From: Candidula unifasciata
Lineage: Eukaryota > Mollusca > Gastropoda > Stylommatophora > Geomitridae
Direction of reading: 5' to 3'
Length of the DNA: 64,000 nt
Assembly: GCA_905116865.2 (NCBI GenBank)
Contig: CAJHNH020000844.1
Location: forward strand, 241,411 to 305,410
Shown: positions 37,090 to 49,569 of the stretch, piece after piece
How positions within the stretch are numbered: position 1 is the first letter of the stretch
Layout: each line of letters starts with the position of its first letter
Notes under the pieces: generated by a model
Database searches by the model: none
The model's input: the letters and a program-made list of their open reading frames with translations, nothing else
Told to the model about the DNA's origin: nothing
Position numbers and translations under genes: made by a program

Positions 37090-37345
37090 GAGCCAGATAG
37101 ACTGAAAGACAGATATACAGATGAACGGATGAACAGACGGAGAACGAACGGATAGACGCACTAGCAAACCGATATATAGAAAAACAGACAGACGGACGGG
37201 CGGGCGGACTGACCCAGGGAGATACAGACAGATGGAAGGACAGACAGACACAAATTAGTAGATCTATAGACCGACACACTGACAGATGGATGGACCGACT
37301 GACACCCAGACAGACAGACATAAAGAAAGACATGCAGACATACGG
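37090..37345. repeat. GACA/GACG-rich low-complexity stretch
   Basis: Degenerate CAGACAGA and GACGGACG units. Minus-strand ORFs here (S-V-C-L-S-V type) are compositional. Confidence 0.75.
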
Positions 37346-38314
37346 ACACGGAGATAAAATGTATACATTTTTACACAGATTCGTCAGTTAGAAAAAAAAA
37401 ATCAAAGGTGTTTTAAATCTTTCGTTTGTCAAGATCAGCTTAGACAGCTAGGCGTCGCAGTTCATCAAATGATCGGCAGCCGAGCCAGGGCGCGCTCAGT
37501 CCCTCCTGTGAAATGACATCAGGTAGTTTAAAATAAAAGAGATATATGTGTGTTTATTCATCGTTTTGGCAGTGGGAAATTCCACTACTCCACCCAGTGG
37601 AAGGATCGACCACAGGTACTTGTAATAAACCAAACGATGCGTAATAAACGCCAAGACATAACAGAGGATAAAAAAAATAACATACGCCTTTATCACAGCC
37701 AGTGTTAAATGTCAGCTCCGCCTACACGGTGTGAGTAAGTGAGCAGCGTTGAATTTCCGCAGAATTGTAACGGTTATCTGTTGCTGTCATCACCGCTTCC
37801 CCATTTAACGTCTTCACTTCTTGCGTTTTGAAGTTATTAGATTGTTCTGACAAGTGGTCCTCTCACGGACCATGAAATTATGTCTTAGTGATGGCAATAT
37901 TATCTTGGCGATTGTCGGTGCCAAGGACGGATTACAAAGAAAGAGGGTTAAGCGTAGGACCAATTCCTCTACTTTGTACAAACTTTGTTTACGGCAGAAA
38001 CTAACAGGAAAGTAAGCCATTCCGGTCAAAAAATAAATCAAGTGGTGTGTGCTGCACCGCTTGCAAGTATGACGGTTACAGATGAAAGACAAATGATTGA
38101 AGAAAATGATGAGTCTTAAATGCGATGAATTTAAGAGAAATGAAGAAATATGAGAAACATCTGGGCACTGTTGGTTTCAACAGTTACAGGACGGGGAAGA
38201 TGGCGCTGTATTGGGACAATTTAGGAGAAGAGACGAAAAGAGAATCACTAAACAGGCACTGAGTCAGTGAGAGATTGACGTTGAACCGCACTAGTACCAC
38301 ATAATGAGCCACTG

Positions 38315-38440
38315 ATACCGGGTGACACAAAGTGCCACCATTCGGATGTGAATTCCCCAGGAGTAGGTCCCGAAAACCCCGTTCAGCCTGTAGGTTATAT
38401 TAGGACCCCGGCCCACAGCTTCGATTTAGGGCGTTGAGAT
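38315..38440. mobile_element. Family E fragment
   Basis: 'CCGGGTGACACAAAGTGCCACCA' pattern, then CCCCGTTCAGCC and GACCCCGGCCCACAG, as in 31955 and 52530. Confidence 0.55.
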
Positions 38441-40626
38441 AAACAAAACAAACTGGGAAGGAATCACACAAGTTTACACAACAGGTACTGAAATGTGAAA
38501 CCGAAGGACTGAGGAACCGAGGACGTCCTAGAGAAACCCTAAAGTGAACGTTGATGAGAGAAGTTAAAGAGGCTGGACTGGCTTTCATCCATGGTATTAA
38601 AGTGTTTGCACAGGATACAACAGAATAGAAAAGTAGACTGCGAGCCCTGTGTTACTTGTAATGAAATTATTAATAAAGGAATTAATGAATGGTGGCAATA
38701 TTATGTTTGGGGTTTCCAAATGAAGGATAATGTTGATTAGTTCCACTCGTGGTGTGGGAGGGACGTAATCGAGAAGGTGACAAAGAAACAGTATATATTT
38801 GGATGGTTGGTAGGCTATGTGGTGGGCAGGGGGACGATGATACAAGAAAACATTGAATGAAGGAAGCTTATCAGGCCCCTTTCAAATTTTCTAGACAAGA
38901 GGGCTCAGGAGGATCAAAGCCTTGTTTGAGAAGTTAATTATAATAATGGCTGAAGAGCAAAAAATATTTTTAAAATATCTTAAATATTATGATATATATG
39001 AACAAAAATATAGATATTTGGAGGGTGGCGGGGGGGGGGGGGGGTGTCACTTAGAACCCGCCTCCTACCTAAACTTTTTCTGGGGGAGGGTGGGCTCAAT
39101 AGGCCTAAGCCCCAAGGTTCTGGCGCCCTTACTTAGTTTCTGGTTGATTTTTTGGTTAGTTCTTGATTGACTCTTGAGTTGTTTCATTTCTGGCGTGGCT
39201 GTTGGTTGGTTTCCTAATCGTTTGGTAACGGATTCCAATACCGTGGCGTTTCCTTATATGGGCATCCGCTTGTCGATCAAGGAGGATTGTACTATTTGTA
39301 AGACCGTTACCTTTCCTTTGGCGTGAAGAAGGTACAAACGGGGTGATCGTGATGCATGGGCAACACACGGTATCTACGGTAGTGCCCAAGCTTTGGACAA
39401 TGGCGAGATGGAGCCTCATCTCTTGCTTTAGTTTTCTTAACGCCATCTGAAATTGCCAATCATACTTGCAGTTGACATTTGCAGTGATTCCAAATTCCTT
39501 CCTTTTGTACAATGTAACACTGTTGTATGGAAAGATATAAAGTTGCCAAAACTCTCGAGACTCTTCTCTCCCTCTCTACATTTATTTACCAGCTTGGTTA
39601 TGGAGACCAATACCGCTGGCTACATGCAGGCAGAGCCTAGATCTAACCAGTTAGCTTTACCGTGGAAAACACGTCGGATACATCAGTAAAGAACATGTAA
39701 GGCATCACAGCCTTCATTTAGGCATGTGGTCTTCTCATCTAAAAGGCACAGGCCGGGAGGACGAAAAGAAGAAGAGAAGAAGAAGCAGAAAGCTCATGAG
39801 AGGAGAAGTGAAAGAGGCGAACGAATAAATACTGGTATGAACATTCGATTCTGTCTATGAATATGTCCCCCACCCCCCCCCCCCCCCTTCCCCCCCCTCC
39901 CCGCTTTCCCCCTTCTCCTCTTACTTTCTCCTTCTTTGACATACTTTATGTTAAGTGTCTGAGTCTGAAGGAACGCATCATACGTTAATAGGTTCCTACT
40001 TAGAAGCCCAATTACCACCGATAGCGCCAATGTTATGTCTTTTTTTTTACTTTCCCTTTGGCCTGTGATGTTAAATCCACTGGGACTCAAACTGGTAAGT
40101 GTATTCATTTCTTGATTATAGTTTGACTGCAGTCGCTTCTTTTTTGAGTACTTCTGTTCAGCTATATTACTCAATTCTTAAGCTTGAAAAAGAATTTTAA
40201 CAGGGTCAATCCCTTTAAAAAAAAAAAAAATAATTGACGATTCACATAGTTATTCCTATTCAAACTATTCCACATTGCTATATTGCCACACGCACAACTT
40301 AAATAAATTGCCACAGAAAGCAAATGCAAACAGAAAAAGTAGCATGCCAATACAAAACTGTCGCTGCTTGTAGCTAACATTTCCGGTTGTTTGTGTTGCT
40401 CGCCACTTTAGCGTCTTAAAGTGGCTTTACACACTGTCTTGATGATGTTTGACAATTTCTGAAGTCTGTGGGAATGAAGGAAGGCATTATCATAACTATC
40501 ATGCACCATGCTGAGCTGCGCAGACCCAAAGAAAACTAAAAGTATAAGACCCGTGTTATGTCGTACATCGGATACTAGTTTCATTTTTGTATAGAGCTAT
40601 CTGCACTTAGTGTTTTATTTTTAAAA
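38441..40626. other. No gene recognised
   Basis: G run at 39026-39044 and C runs at 39865-39900. 39690-39790 resembles the end of a LINE (short AAGAAGAGAAGAAGAAG tail), but this is too weak to name. Confidence 0.4.
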
Positions 40627-40844
40627 GGTTTGCTTATCCTACAGGACGTTGCAGAACCATCCACTGCAGCCGCTAGGCAGTTTCTCTAGGCAAATTTACG
40701 TTCAGTAGTTTGCCAGTGCTTACTGAACGGTCGGCCCCCTAATACCACCGTAGAAACCAACGCATGGCGCATGGCCCGCAGCTGGGATCGAACCCGGCAC
40801 CCTGGCATTACGAAGCGTTCACATCGACTTAGCCACAGAGCCGA
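40627..40844 (-). mobile_element. SINE-A copy
   Basis: Minus-strand head GGCTCTGTGGCTAAGTCGAT and GGGTTCGATCCCAGCTGC; 3' end at left (TACAGGACGTTGCAGAACCA). Confidence 0.85.
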
Positions 40845-41878
40845 CCGTACATCCCATAGTAGTCTCATATTTGTATAGAGCTATCTGCACTTAGTGTTTT
40901 ATATAGCAGCAATTGCTACTTCCGTATGCTATTATCTAATGCAACAACTTTCTTTTTTAAAATAGTTGTTCTGCACTTTTTAGTTTTTGTTGCATTTTGT
41001 TTTCGCGCTCATGTCAAAAACAATCTACCTCATTTATTCATTGTCAGATCTCAAATTTTATTTTCAATTCCGCTTTACTATAACACATTCTCTTTAAGCA
41101 AAGATGCACACAAGATGGAAAGCTGACAGGAATATACCCACACACACACACACACACAAAAATAGGTGATGTGAAAGTTGTGAAGGTAGGAAAAAAACAA
41201 ACTTACAGAGTTGTGAGTAATCTTACACTTTACCTGTGGAAGTATTTTTTAAGCAGGGTTAACTGTGAAGTTGGCTTTTCTGTTTTGGCGCGTTTTTTGC
41301 TCTTCATGGGGCACCTGACACTGAAGGATTTCGTTGCAGGAAGGTAACGCGCAAATAAATAAACGGAAACCGTATCCAAATCAATTCCTAGATGAAAGTG
41401 CTCCTAAAAATAGGCTAAAAACGTAATTGTGTGCCTTGTAGAAGCTTACCTAACTGTTTATGTTGGGAAATTAAGTCACAATCTTTTTAACCCAAGTTCT
41501 ATATTTCAGATTCTTGTCTATTTTATTAATCTGTTGAATAATAAAGAACGGGGGGATAAAGAGCGTTTTTGACGTCATTAGCGCATCCCGCATTCTGATA
41601 AACCCAGAATTGTATAGGCACTCAAACGTTGCAAAGTCACCGAAACCTAGGTGCTCAGCCTTGCGTTTCCTTTTCCACATAATATATGTAATTGGGCTAG
41701 GTGACCCCTTCATTATATGTATGGAAATTCTCTTTAAACGTCGTGTGTGTGTGTATTTCTTATTATTGCAAGCATATTATTATATTTATTCTCCATCGAA
41801 CCCCTTATTTTTATTTGTATTGCTATTATTATTATTATTGCGATTATTATTATTAATATTACTATTATTATGTTCGTG

Positions 41879-42035
41879 AGTGGGTACCGGTTGAAGTCCC
41901 GGGAAGTAGAGGTAGCCGGCGTGATGCTGACCATATCACCCACCGTCTGCCGATCGGTCTATAAAATATAGGTCTAGCCCTATATGCCCTATGCTCCTAA
42001 AGGCGTGGAAAAGGGTCCTTTACTTTACTTTACTT
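41879..42035 (+). mobile_element. SINE-B fragment
   Basis: Body from GTGGGTACCGG and TCCCGGGAAGTAGAGGTAGC to the tail CTTTACTTTACTTTACTTTT. The head is missing. Confidence 0.75.
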
Positions 42036-42354
42036 TTTATTATTATGTTACCTTGAAATTGTATAATTTTTAATGTATGGATGCACATCTGGCTCGACGC
42101 CCCATGCATTCAACACCATGGTTGCTGTATATTATTACCAGTTTGTTCTGTCCTGTTTTATATGACGAAATTTCAAAATAGGACGTTTATTACCAAACCT
42201 CTCAGTGGCCGGCTGTGAAGAACGAGTCGTATCAAGTCGTCGAAACTACACGTCGAGAGTCGCTGGACACATCCCAGATTGAGTAGCAAGTTACGCGATT
42301 TAAGTCTGACTCGAGTGCACATCGCACGACCCAAGTTCCGACTTCATTAGTTTA

Positions 42355-42587
42355 GGTTAGTTGCGTATCCTTTACAAGACGTTGCAGAACCAACCCCAAC
42401 AGTCACTGACTGTTGTGTGGTTTTTCTAGGCAAATTTACGTCCAGTAGTTTGCCATTGCTTTCTAGACGGTCGGTTTTTTTGATAACACTGTCGAAACCA
42501 ACGCAAGGGGCATGACCCGCAGCTGGGATTAAACCCGGCATCCCGGCATTACAAAGCGTTCGCATCGACTTAGCCACAGTGCCAACT
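42355..42587 (-). mobile_element. SINE-A copy
   Basis: Minus strand: GGCACTGTGGCTAAGTCGAT, GGGTTTAATCCCAGCTGC, ending CAACGTCTTGTAAAGGATAC and GCAACTAACC. Confidence 0.85.
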
Positions 42588-43299
42588 CCGACTTCATGAC
42601 TACACTCATATTTATATAGTCCAGTGGATGATTCGGCCAGCATTGTCTTTTTTAACATTTCAATCGCACATCATTATCTGGCACCACTTTAATGCTGCAT
42701 CCACCTGCCAGGACAAGAGAAAAAAAATCTGCCTCGATGTAGATTCCATCCCAAGACCTTCTAGTCTCAAACCAGCGTCTATACGCTGCGCCACCGCACG
42801 CTGAAGACATGTGAAGTAGATATTTTTTTAAATCCCCGGGGTGTCCGACATTCACCAGAATTATGTTTCTGGCTGTTTGTCAACAGCGCTCGTAAACACT
42901 GGCGTAAGTTCGAAAACACTGTTGGATAACAGACCGACGTTAATATGCCTGCCTGGCATGTGTGCGTTGTCTGCTTTGGCGTGAAAGAGCAGTGGCAAAG
43001 AGGCCGTCAATCTTGCTAAACTTTGAATGGCAGTTTGCGGTGAGAGGTAATCGGATGCAGATACTGGGTGTCATGCTGTCAGTCTTTGAGTGAAGAGTGT
43101 TTGGGTGTTGAGCTAAGAATCGTAAACTTAACACTCGAAACATTCACACAAACGTTCCGTCCTAATCTCTAGCAGCTAGAGAACATTTCACATTCCTTCT
43201 ATAGTTTGATTATATATCCGTCTTGCCTTTCCTCTGAGCGTAGAGTGTCGACCAGATTACGGGTCACACCTAGCTGTGTATTGCTGCGAATGTGGATGT

Positions 43300-43510
43300 A
43301 GATGTTAAAATTGAAAATCGTAAAAAGTAGCCTAACGACTCTGCCCCCTTGAAAAATTTTGAGTTAAAAATATACCATAAGTATTTCAGGATCCCCGCCG
43401 GTGCTACTGAGTTCGTGCACTGCGCTGGAATTCTGAGGGCTCAGGCTTGAGTTATAAGTAGAACGTAGCACTATTAGTTACTACCCTTGTGCCATGATGT
43501 TTATCTGTTG
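43300..43510 (+). mobile_element. SINE-C fragment
   Basis: 3' body only: 'AAGTATTTCAGGATCCCCGC', 'TGCACTGCGCTGGAATTCTG', ending TGCCATGATGTTTATCTGTT. Confidence 0.7.
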
Positions 43511-43960
43511 TTCAAACCTTAAACCAAACCTCCACAATTAGAGCATGTGATATCGAAAGCGATTGTTGCCCTTGCATATATTTAACGGATCTATTCATCT
43601 TCAAACTTATCAGCGAACCTTTTGTGCTATATACCCGTCCCTTTCCTAATTGTCTCCCTGTATATAAGAGTGTCCATGACTCCCTGTTCCACGAAACCAC
43701 TTTAATACTTGTACTAATCATGTGCTGCGAGCAAACCTCCTTATATGGTAGGAAGGAAATCTACCCAACTCTCTCACTACCAGTTTTCGCAGCGAATGTA
43801 CTACATCTAAAATCTGCTTTCCGTTCTCTATGTCTATGGTTATCAGATGAGAAGGTCAAAGGCCACTATGAAGACTTTGGTTCGATGTATGTTTTCCACT
43901 TTTCCGTGCATTCCGGTTTCTATTGGAATACGAACTGGCCAAATCTGTGATCTGTCTGAA

Positions 43961-44166
43961 GGTTAGTTGAGTATCCTTTACAGGACTTTGCAGAACCAAC
44001 CAAAGCAGCCCCTGGTTGTAATGTGGTTTCTTCAGGCAAATTTACTTACAGTAGTTTGCCATTGCTTTCTGGAAGGTCGGCTTTTTGATACCACTGTCGA
44101 AACCAACGCAAGGCGCATGGCCCGCAGCTAGGATCGAACCCGGCACCCCGGCATTAAGAAGCGTTG
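43961..44166 (-). mobile_element. SINE-A copy, 5' end lost
   Basis: Body and box B (GGGTTCGATCCTAGCTGC) are present on the minus strand; the box A end is cut at 44166. Confidence 0.8.
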
Positions 44167-44552
44167 TGATCTGTCTACTGCATCTAAAATAATAAATAGG
44201 ACACATCGGGAGTATAGTGATTCGAAAGAGGCTGAATACACAGTGAAAGTAGCTAACTGTGCATCAAGATTTCTGTAGTATTCTGTAATGTGTGTTATGT
44301 GCATAGAGTAAAGTGTGATGTTTCTATAACGGCAATCTGCTTCATTTCCTCCACAGTAATGTACGTTATTTCATGTAACAGTATATTGTGTTACTTCCCA
44401 AACAGTAATGAGCATTTTTACCCTTCAAGTAAATTATGCTATTTCCTGAACAGACAAGTAATATGCAATACTTCCCTAACAGAAATGTGTGCTATTTCTC
44501 TAAGAGTAATATCTTGTGTCATTAAAGGTAATGTTGGTTATTTCCCTAACAG

Positions 44553-44722
44553 CCGTCAAGTCAGAGACAGGACAAAGCATCGTCAACAGTTACTGGGAAA
44601 TACTTCAGCCAGGGCAGTATGTTGGGGCCGGCACCAGATTCGTGTATGACAGGGAGTCTAGTTCATGCAAAGGGTCGTGTATATATTCAGATGGACCTAC
44701 AACAGAGCCCGTTGTCGTACAA
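44553..44722 (+). CDS. Exon 2 of the ADAMTS-like gene: middle of spacer domain
   Basis: The acceptor is TTTCCCTAACAG. Two bases complete an Ala codon begun in exon 1, giving N-Y-I-A-V-K, the family's 'N-x-L-A-L-R' strand. The exon then encodes SIVNSYWEILQPGQYVGAGT followed by RFVYDR and GPTTEPVVVQ, all classic spacer landmarks (N-G-x-W, P-G-x-Y, A-G-T-x-F-x-Y, G-P-T-x-E). It ends in phase 0 before GTACGT. The exact fit of phase and of domain order across a 16.6 kb gap is the main reason to join it to exon 1. An extra C-K-G-S-C pair lies in the loop before G-P-T. In many relatives this loop holds acidic residues, so the pair may form a local disulfide (inference). Confidence 0.9.
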
Positions 44723-45436
44723 GTACGTATTTGTTCTGTTGTTTAGTTGAAAGAATTGTAATGCTTTTGTTTTATCTGTAGTCTCTTATCAAGAAAAAAT
44801 ACGAGGAGTTTTGGAGAGAACAAACCAACAGTAAACATCCACAAGACCCCATTAGCAAACTCATCAGAAAGCAATATACAACAATTCAATTTTCCGTCTA
44901 CGAACAGAACACTGCAGGCTGAACTACCACATGTATAAAATAAAGAATGTACAAGTCCTACAATGTACCTGTTTGACAGGACCACAAACACATGAGCGCG
45001 TTCTGCAGACCTGCCCACTCTACATTCAACTTCGATAAGAAACCTGGCTCAAGAGCAAAGTGTGTAGAGCCAGCTATATGGTACCACGAATGACCTGCTG
45101 GTGAAATGCGAGTTCATAGACGCAACCCCCCCCTGATGGTCTGTCCTGAATATACCAAACCGAACGCAAAGAAAGTAGACTCGTTGAAAGGGAAGACGCG
45201 GCAGTCGTGTGACTGCTAAGACAGTGATATGGGATCAAATATCATGAGAGAAGAAATGTTTGGATTCCTTCCACGATATCGATCGGACTGCAGAGGATAG
45301 AATCGACCGAAGGAGTAGACTGCGAATTCTATGTGAAGGATCAGCAGTACAACATGATAATAATATTGTTGATGATGATGGTGCTGGTGATGATCATGAC
45401 GTTGTTGATATATTTAAACACAACTTTTTTTTTCAG

Positions 45437-45694
45437 ATTCTCTACTATGAGAAAAATCCAGGTATTTCCTACGAGTTTACTCTACCAAAGAATGTTCCTT
45501 TTACTGCATTTGATGGAATATCTTCCAATCAAAATGCAGTTTCGGAAACCTCTTCATTGTTGCCTACTAACAGACGTCAACAAAGTGTCGATCCTAGTCC
45601 CAGGAGACGACACAGACAACAAAGATATCACTATGACTTTATACATCCAAGTAATGCCACTGAATTTGAAGGCGAATATTACACTGGATCTCAG
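45437..45694 (+). CDS. Exon 3 of the ADAMTS-like gene: end of spacer and start of Arg-rich linker
   Basis: The acceptor is a long T run ending TTTCAG. Phase 0 start and end, 86 codons. It opens ILYYEKNPGISYEFTLPK, the terminal spacer motif (V-L-x-x-E-x-N-P-G-I-x-Y-E-Y/F). After about residue 20 the sequence becomes low in cysteine and rich in Ser, Arg, Gln and Tyr, including the basic stretch PSPRRRHRQQR and one N-glycosylation sequon (N-A-T). The basic stretch could be a heparin-binding patch or a proprotein-convertase site (inference). The donor is CAG/GTAAAA. A 180-bp TTC array starts about 30 bases into the following intron. Confidence 0.88.
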
Positions 45695-45721
45695 GTAAAA
45701 ACAGTTTTGGAGAACTTTTTC

Positions 45722-46077
45722 CCCCTTCTTTTTCTTCTTCTTCTTCCTTCTTCTTCTTCTTCTTCTTCTTCTTCTTCTTCTTCTTCTTCTTCTTCTTCTT
45801 CTTCTTCTTCTTCTTCTTCTTCTTCTTCTTCTTCTTCTTCTTCTTTTTCTTTCTTTTTCTTTCTTCTTCTTCCTCTTCTTCTTCTTCCTCCTTATCCTTC
45901 TTCTTTGCCTATAAAAGGGCGGTTAGCACTTGAGGTGTGATTTATGGCTTTGCCAGGAGATCCTAGCTTTCGGCCACTGTCGAAACAAACGCAAGGCGCA
46001 GGACCCTCAGCTGGGATCGAACCCGGCATCCTGCCATTAGGAAGCTCATTCGCATCGCCTAAGCCACAGACGTCGAC
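45722..46077. repeat. TTC array and SINE-A head fragment
   Basis: TTC units at 45722-45900, starting about 30 bp after the exon 3 donor. 45971-46077 is a minus-strand SINE-A head (GTCTGTGGCTTAGGCGATGC, GGGTTCGATCCCAGCTGA). Confidence 0.82.
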
Positions 46078-46227
46078 TAATAAAATGTACTTGCACCATT
46101 GCACCATGATATACCTAGTACGCTATTCTGCTGGTCCGATGGCCATAATTTCGAATCTCCATCGAGGCAGATAAAAAAATTGACCTCTTGTGTGTGTGTG
46201 TGTAACCTCTAGGCCACCCGGTATGGG

Positions 46228-46330
<103 letters not shown>

Positions 46331-46713
46331 CACTGTAAACACACTGATAGTAGTAGGTGGTTTTTGAGAGGACGGGAGATAATTATGGATGGTAGCTAAC
46401 TCGAAAAACACCACAAAGCTCTGAGACACGGTTAGCGACAGGTTATTTGCCCTTTACAAAGCCTGTCAATGAATTTTGTGTGGGTATTAACAAGCGGAAA
46501 CAACGGTTATTCATGTGTGTATGTAAGTGCGAGCGCGCGCGTGCGCATATTGGTTTGGTGGGTGCGAGTCTATGCAAAATGACAGGCACAAATTAATTTA
46601 AATGGGGGGGGGGGGGGGGGTAAGTGGGGAGGGGGAGTGGGGGGGGGGTGGTCTTTTTAGTAACGTGTCGATTTGAAAAGGAGTACACTTTACATTTGCT
46701 CTCATTTCAACAG

Positions 46714-46902
46714 TTTAGTAGATCAGAAGGTCGGCCAGATGAAACATCGGCATTACAAGCGCACATTGGAATAAAACATACAGCCAGTTCACCAAAATCA
46801 CAACCCGGCACATATGATTATACTGGTGCCAAATATGGCAGTCACACGTTGGGAGGAAGGGGAATGAGCTACACGCATGCTTCTGAGGAGTCAAAGCCTC
46901 AA
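46714..46902 (+). CDS. Exon 4 of the ADAMTS-like gene: cysteine-free linker
   Basis: The acceptor is TCATTTCAACAG and the donor CCTCAA/GTGAGT, phase 0 at both ends, 63 codons. The product is polar (Ser, Gly, His, Tyr), with no cysteine and no recognised domain; it includes G-T-Y-D-Y and S-Y-T-H-A-S-E-E. It is accepted as an exon because both splice sites are strong, the frame stays open and the phases match both neighbours. The bases around the donor are themselves the repeat unit of the minisatellite that follows. Reading past the donor meets an in-frame TAA at 46927-46929, so skipping this donor would truncate the protein before the TSP1 repeats. Confidence 0.72.
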
Positions 46903-47556
46903 GTGAGTACTTGTTTAGCTCTCACTTAAATACTTGTTTAGCCTCAAGTGAGTACTTGTTAAGTCTCAAGTGAGTACTTGTTAAGTCTCAAGTGAGCACT
47001 TGTTGAGTCTCAAGTGAGTACTTGTTAAGCCTCAAGTGAGTACTTGTTAACCCTCAAGTGACTACTTGTTAAGCCTCAAGTGAGTACTTGTTTAGACCCA
47101 AACGAGTACTTGTTAAGTCTCAAATGAGTCTCGCTAAATCTGAAATGAGTACTTGTTAAACCTAAAATGAGTACCGGGTAACCTCAAATGAGTACTTGTT
47201 AAACCTCAAATGAGTACTTGTTAAACCTCAAATAAGTTCTTGTTAAGCCTCAAATGAGTACCTGTTAAACCTCAAAGGAGTTCTTGTTAAACCTCAAATG
47301 AGTGCTTGTAAAACCTCAAATGAGTACGTGTTAAGCCTCAAATTAGTACTTGTTAAACCTTAAATGAGTACTTGTTGAGTCTCAAATGAGTATTTGTTAA
47401 ACCTCTAAGGAGTTCTTGTTAAACCTTAAATGAGTACTTGTTAAGCCTCAGATTAGTACTTGTTAAGCCTCAAATGAGTACTTGTTAAACCTCAAATGAG
47501 TACTTGTTAAGCCTCAAAGTAGTTCTTTTTAAGTCTTAAGTGAGTACTTGTTCTCT
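46896..47556 (+). repeat. 22-bp minisatellite that includes the exon 4 splice donor
   Basis: About 29 units of CCTCAAGTGAGTACTTGTTAAG. The first unit straddles the exon 4 border: CCTCAA is exon and GTGAGT the donor. About six more units near 46938-47090 keep AAGTGAGT; later units mostly read AAATGAGT and lose the GT. The array thus began as copies of a working 5' splice site. Confidence 0.9.
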
Positions 47557-48425
47557 CATCTTCTGCTGTTGTCCTACTGTTTATACCATAAGCCTCGAAT
47601 AGTTAGATGTAGTTTCCTGAGTTTAGTTAAATGCGTATTGAGCTTCGGTGGTGTCTCTTTGACTCCTTTCACCCATGTCTTTCTTGGTCGGCCTCTTGAC
47701 TTGTGACCTGCTGTTCTCATTTAGTACGCTCAAGCTGCTAGTTGTTTATGTTCCATTCTGACCAGATAACCAAACCATTTGATTCTTTGATGTTCTTAGA
47801 AATCATTTAGTGGACACGGGAAGTTTACCCAGTCAATAAGGGATCGATGAAGTTGGATGTGTCGGCCGAAAGGCGCAAATATCGCAGATTAGCTGTTAAC
47901 AGGCAAAACACAATTAAACACTCGGAAGAACAAAAAAAAATATTTACCAGTATCTTGCCTATCATTATTCTTAATTCTTCATTGTTAACTCTGTCTATTC
48001 TTGTTACTGTTATATTTCAAATTTGGGAAATTCTCATCGAAATATCGATCCTCACCCGCGCAGGACTGCAGTTCGTATCGGGTTGGTGCGGCCGTTAGGG
48101 TGCCCTAACTGTAATTTCTTTGGAGTCTGAACAGGGTATCCAGGCTTGCCCTGTTGGTCTGCCTTCAGCACTGAGATATTTCTGCCATCCATCCAGCTGA
48201 AATAGTCTGATCTCAGAGTGTCAAAATTTCTCTGCAGCATCCCAGAGGGTGTAACGGCACTAAGGCTCGCTATTCTCATTGCGTTTTCGTTACTTGAGTA
48301 AAACACACTGCAAATGTTATTAAAAGTTCATACATCTTGCCTTTGGTAAGCGACATTAAAAAAAAAAAAAAAGATATCCTTGTTCTATTAGTTCCATTCA
48401 GTAATAATGTCCTAGAGCTCTTTAG

Positions 48426-48936
48426 CAATGTTGCCACTTTTCTTTGACAAAAAACATCAAAACGAAGTCAAAAATATCAAAAAACATCTAAATGTGCGTG
48501 GAAAACATCTAACACAAACATCCAAATGTAAAAAAGTCACAAATTACATAGCAATTGATATGACTTACCCTATAGAATCATGTCCTCATCTTTACTGAAG
48601 TCTGCCCTACAAGATCCACAGGATAAAATTAGCTTAGATAATGAAGTTGAAGCTTCAGATCCAAAATGACTCTGGTATGCGTAAGCTGTTCCAATTTCTT
48701 TTAATACCCAATCAGGGAGCTGATAAGTAGAACAGCCTTTTCCTACTCTTATAAGGGCGAATTTTGTTGTCAAGATAGCTTTTAAAAGGTCCAGTTCCAT
48801 CCTGTTTCTTAGGTTAGATTTGATAAATTAACTCTAAATGATAAACATGTAGAAAACATCTACCATCGAAAACACCATCTAAATGCGAGGGAAAACATCT
48901 AAATCTGGATGTAAAACATCCAAAGTGGCAACACTG
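48426..48936 (-). mobile_element. hAT transposon remnant, 511 bp
   Basis: An exact 8-bp duplication CTCTTTAG lies at 48418-48425 and 48937-48944. The ends are CAATGTTGCCACTTT and, reversed, CAGTGTTGCCACTTT, typical hAT form. Inside are repeated AAACATCTAAATG-type motifs near both ends. On the minus strand a frame covering about 48824-48570 reads SNLRNRMELDLLKAILTTKF, the C-terminal dimerisation motif of hAT transposases, and ends at a natural stop. The rest of the transposase is deleted. Confidence 0.82.
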
Positions 48937-49129
48937 CTCTTTAGATAGGTGTCTCATGACTTCCTTTTACTTACTAGACAGTTCGAGAGAGGGTGAGAAG
49001 AGAGGGGAAGGGCAATGAAGAAAGAGACAAGGTGTAAGTCAGAGAAGGAGAAATGAACAGTCGAGGACCCAAAAAAACAGTAGCAGAAAGAACTGCCTAG
49101 AGTGGTTTGCAGAGTAAGAGAACGTCAGT

Positions 49130-49133
<4 letters not shown>

Positions 49134-49193
<60 letters not shown>

Positions 49194-49225
49194 AGAGAGA
49201 GGGAGAGAGAGAGAGAAAGAAAGAA
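49134..49225. repeat. GA microsatellite
   Basis: About 85 bp of GA with slight variants. Confidence 0.93.
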
Positions 49226-49439
49226 AACGAACGATCGAAAAAACTTTTTTTTTAGAGCAAGAGGCAGGGGAGAGAGAGAAATAAACAGACAGATAGATAG
49301 GGAATTAGAGAGTTAAAGAAAGCTAAGCTACAATTGGTTTTACAGTATGAGAGAGACATAATAAAGAAGTCTTTAAAATTTGTGAACACACAGCTTCTGT
49401 ATAAGACTAGTCGGTGCTCCCTGTTCTTCGTTAGTGGCA

Positions 49440-49480
49440 AATGCTGGGGGGAGGGGGGGAGGGGGGGGGGGGGGGGGCTG
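49440..49480. repeat. G-rich run
   Basis: Runs of G separated by single A, on the sense strand of intron 4; could form a G-quadruplex. Confidence 0.8.
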
Positions 49481-49569
49481 ACATCCCACTTTTATTTACA
49501 GTCTCTTTATGACTTAATGAATACAGTTCTGGGTTCTTAAATCAGTGGGTCAGCTAACCAAACAGACTA

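Noticed and set aside
45260..45940. Single 226-codon ORF spanning exon 3 and the TTC array
   Set aside because: Only the middle part (45437-45694) is supported by splice sites and spacer motifs; the rest is intron and repeat.
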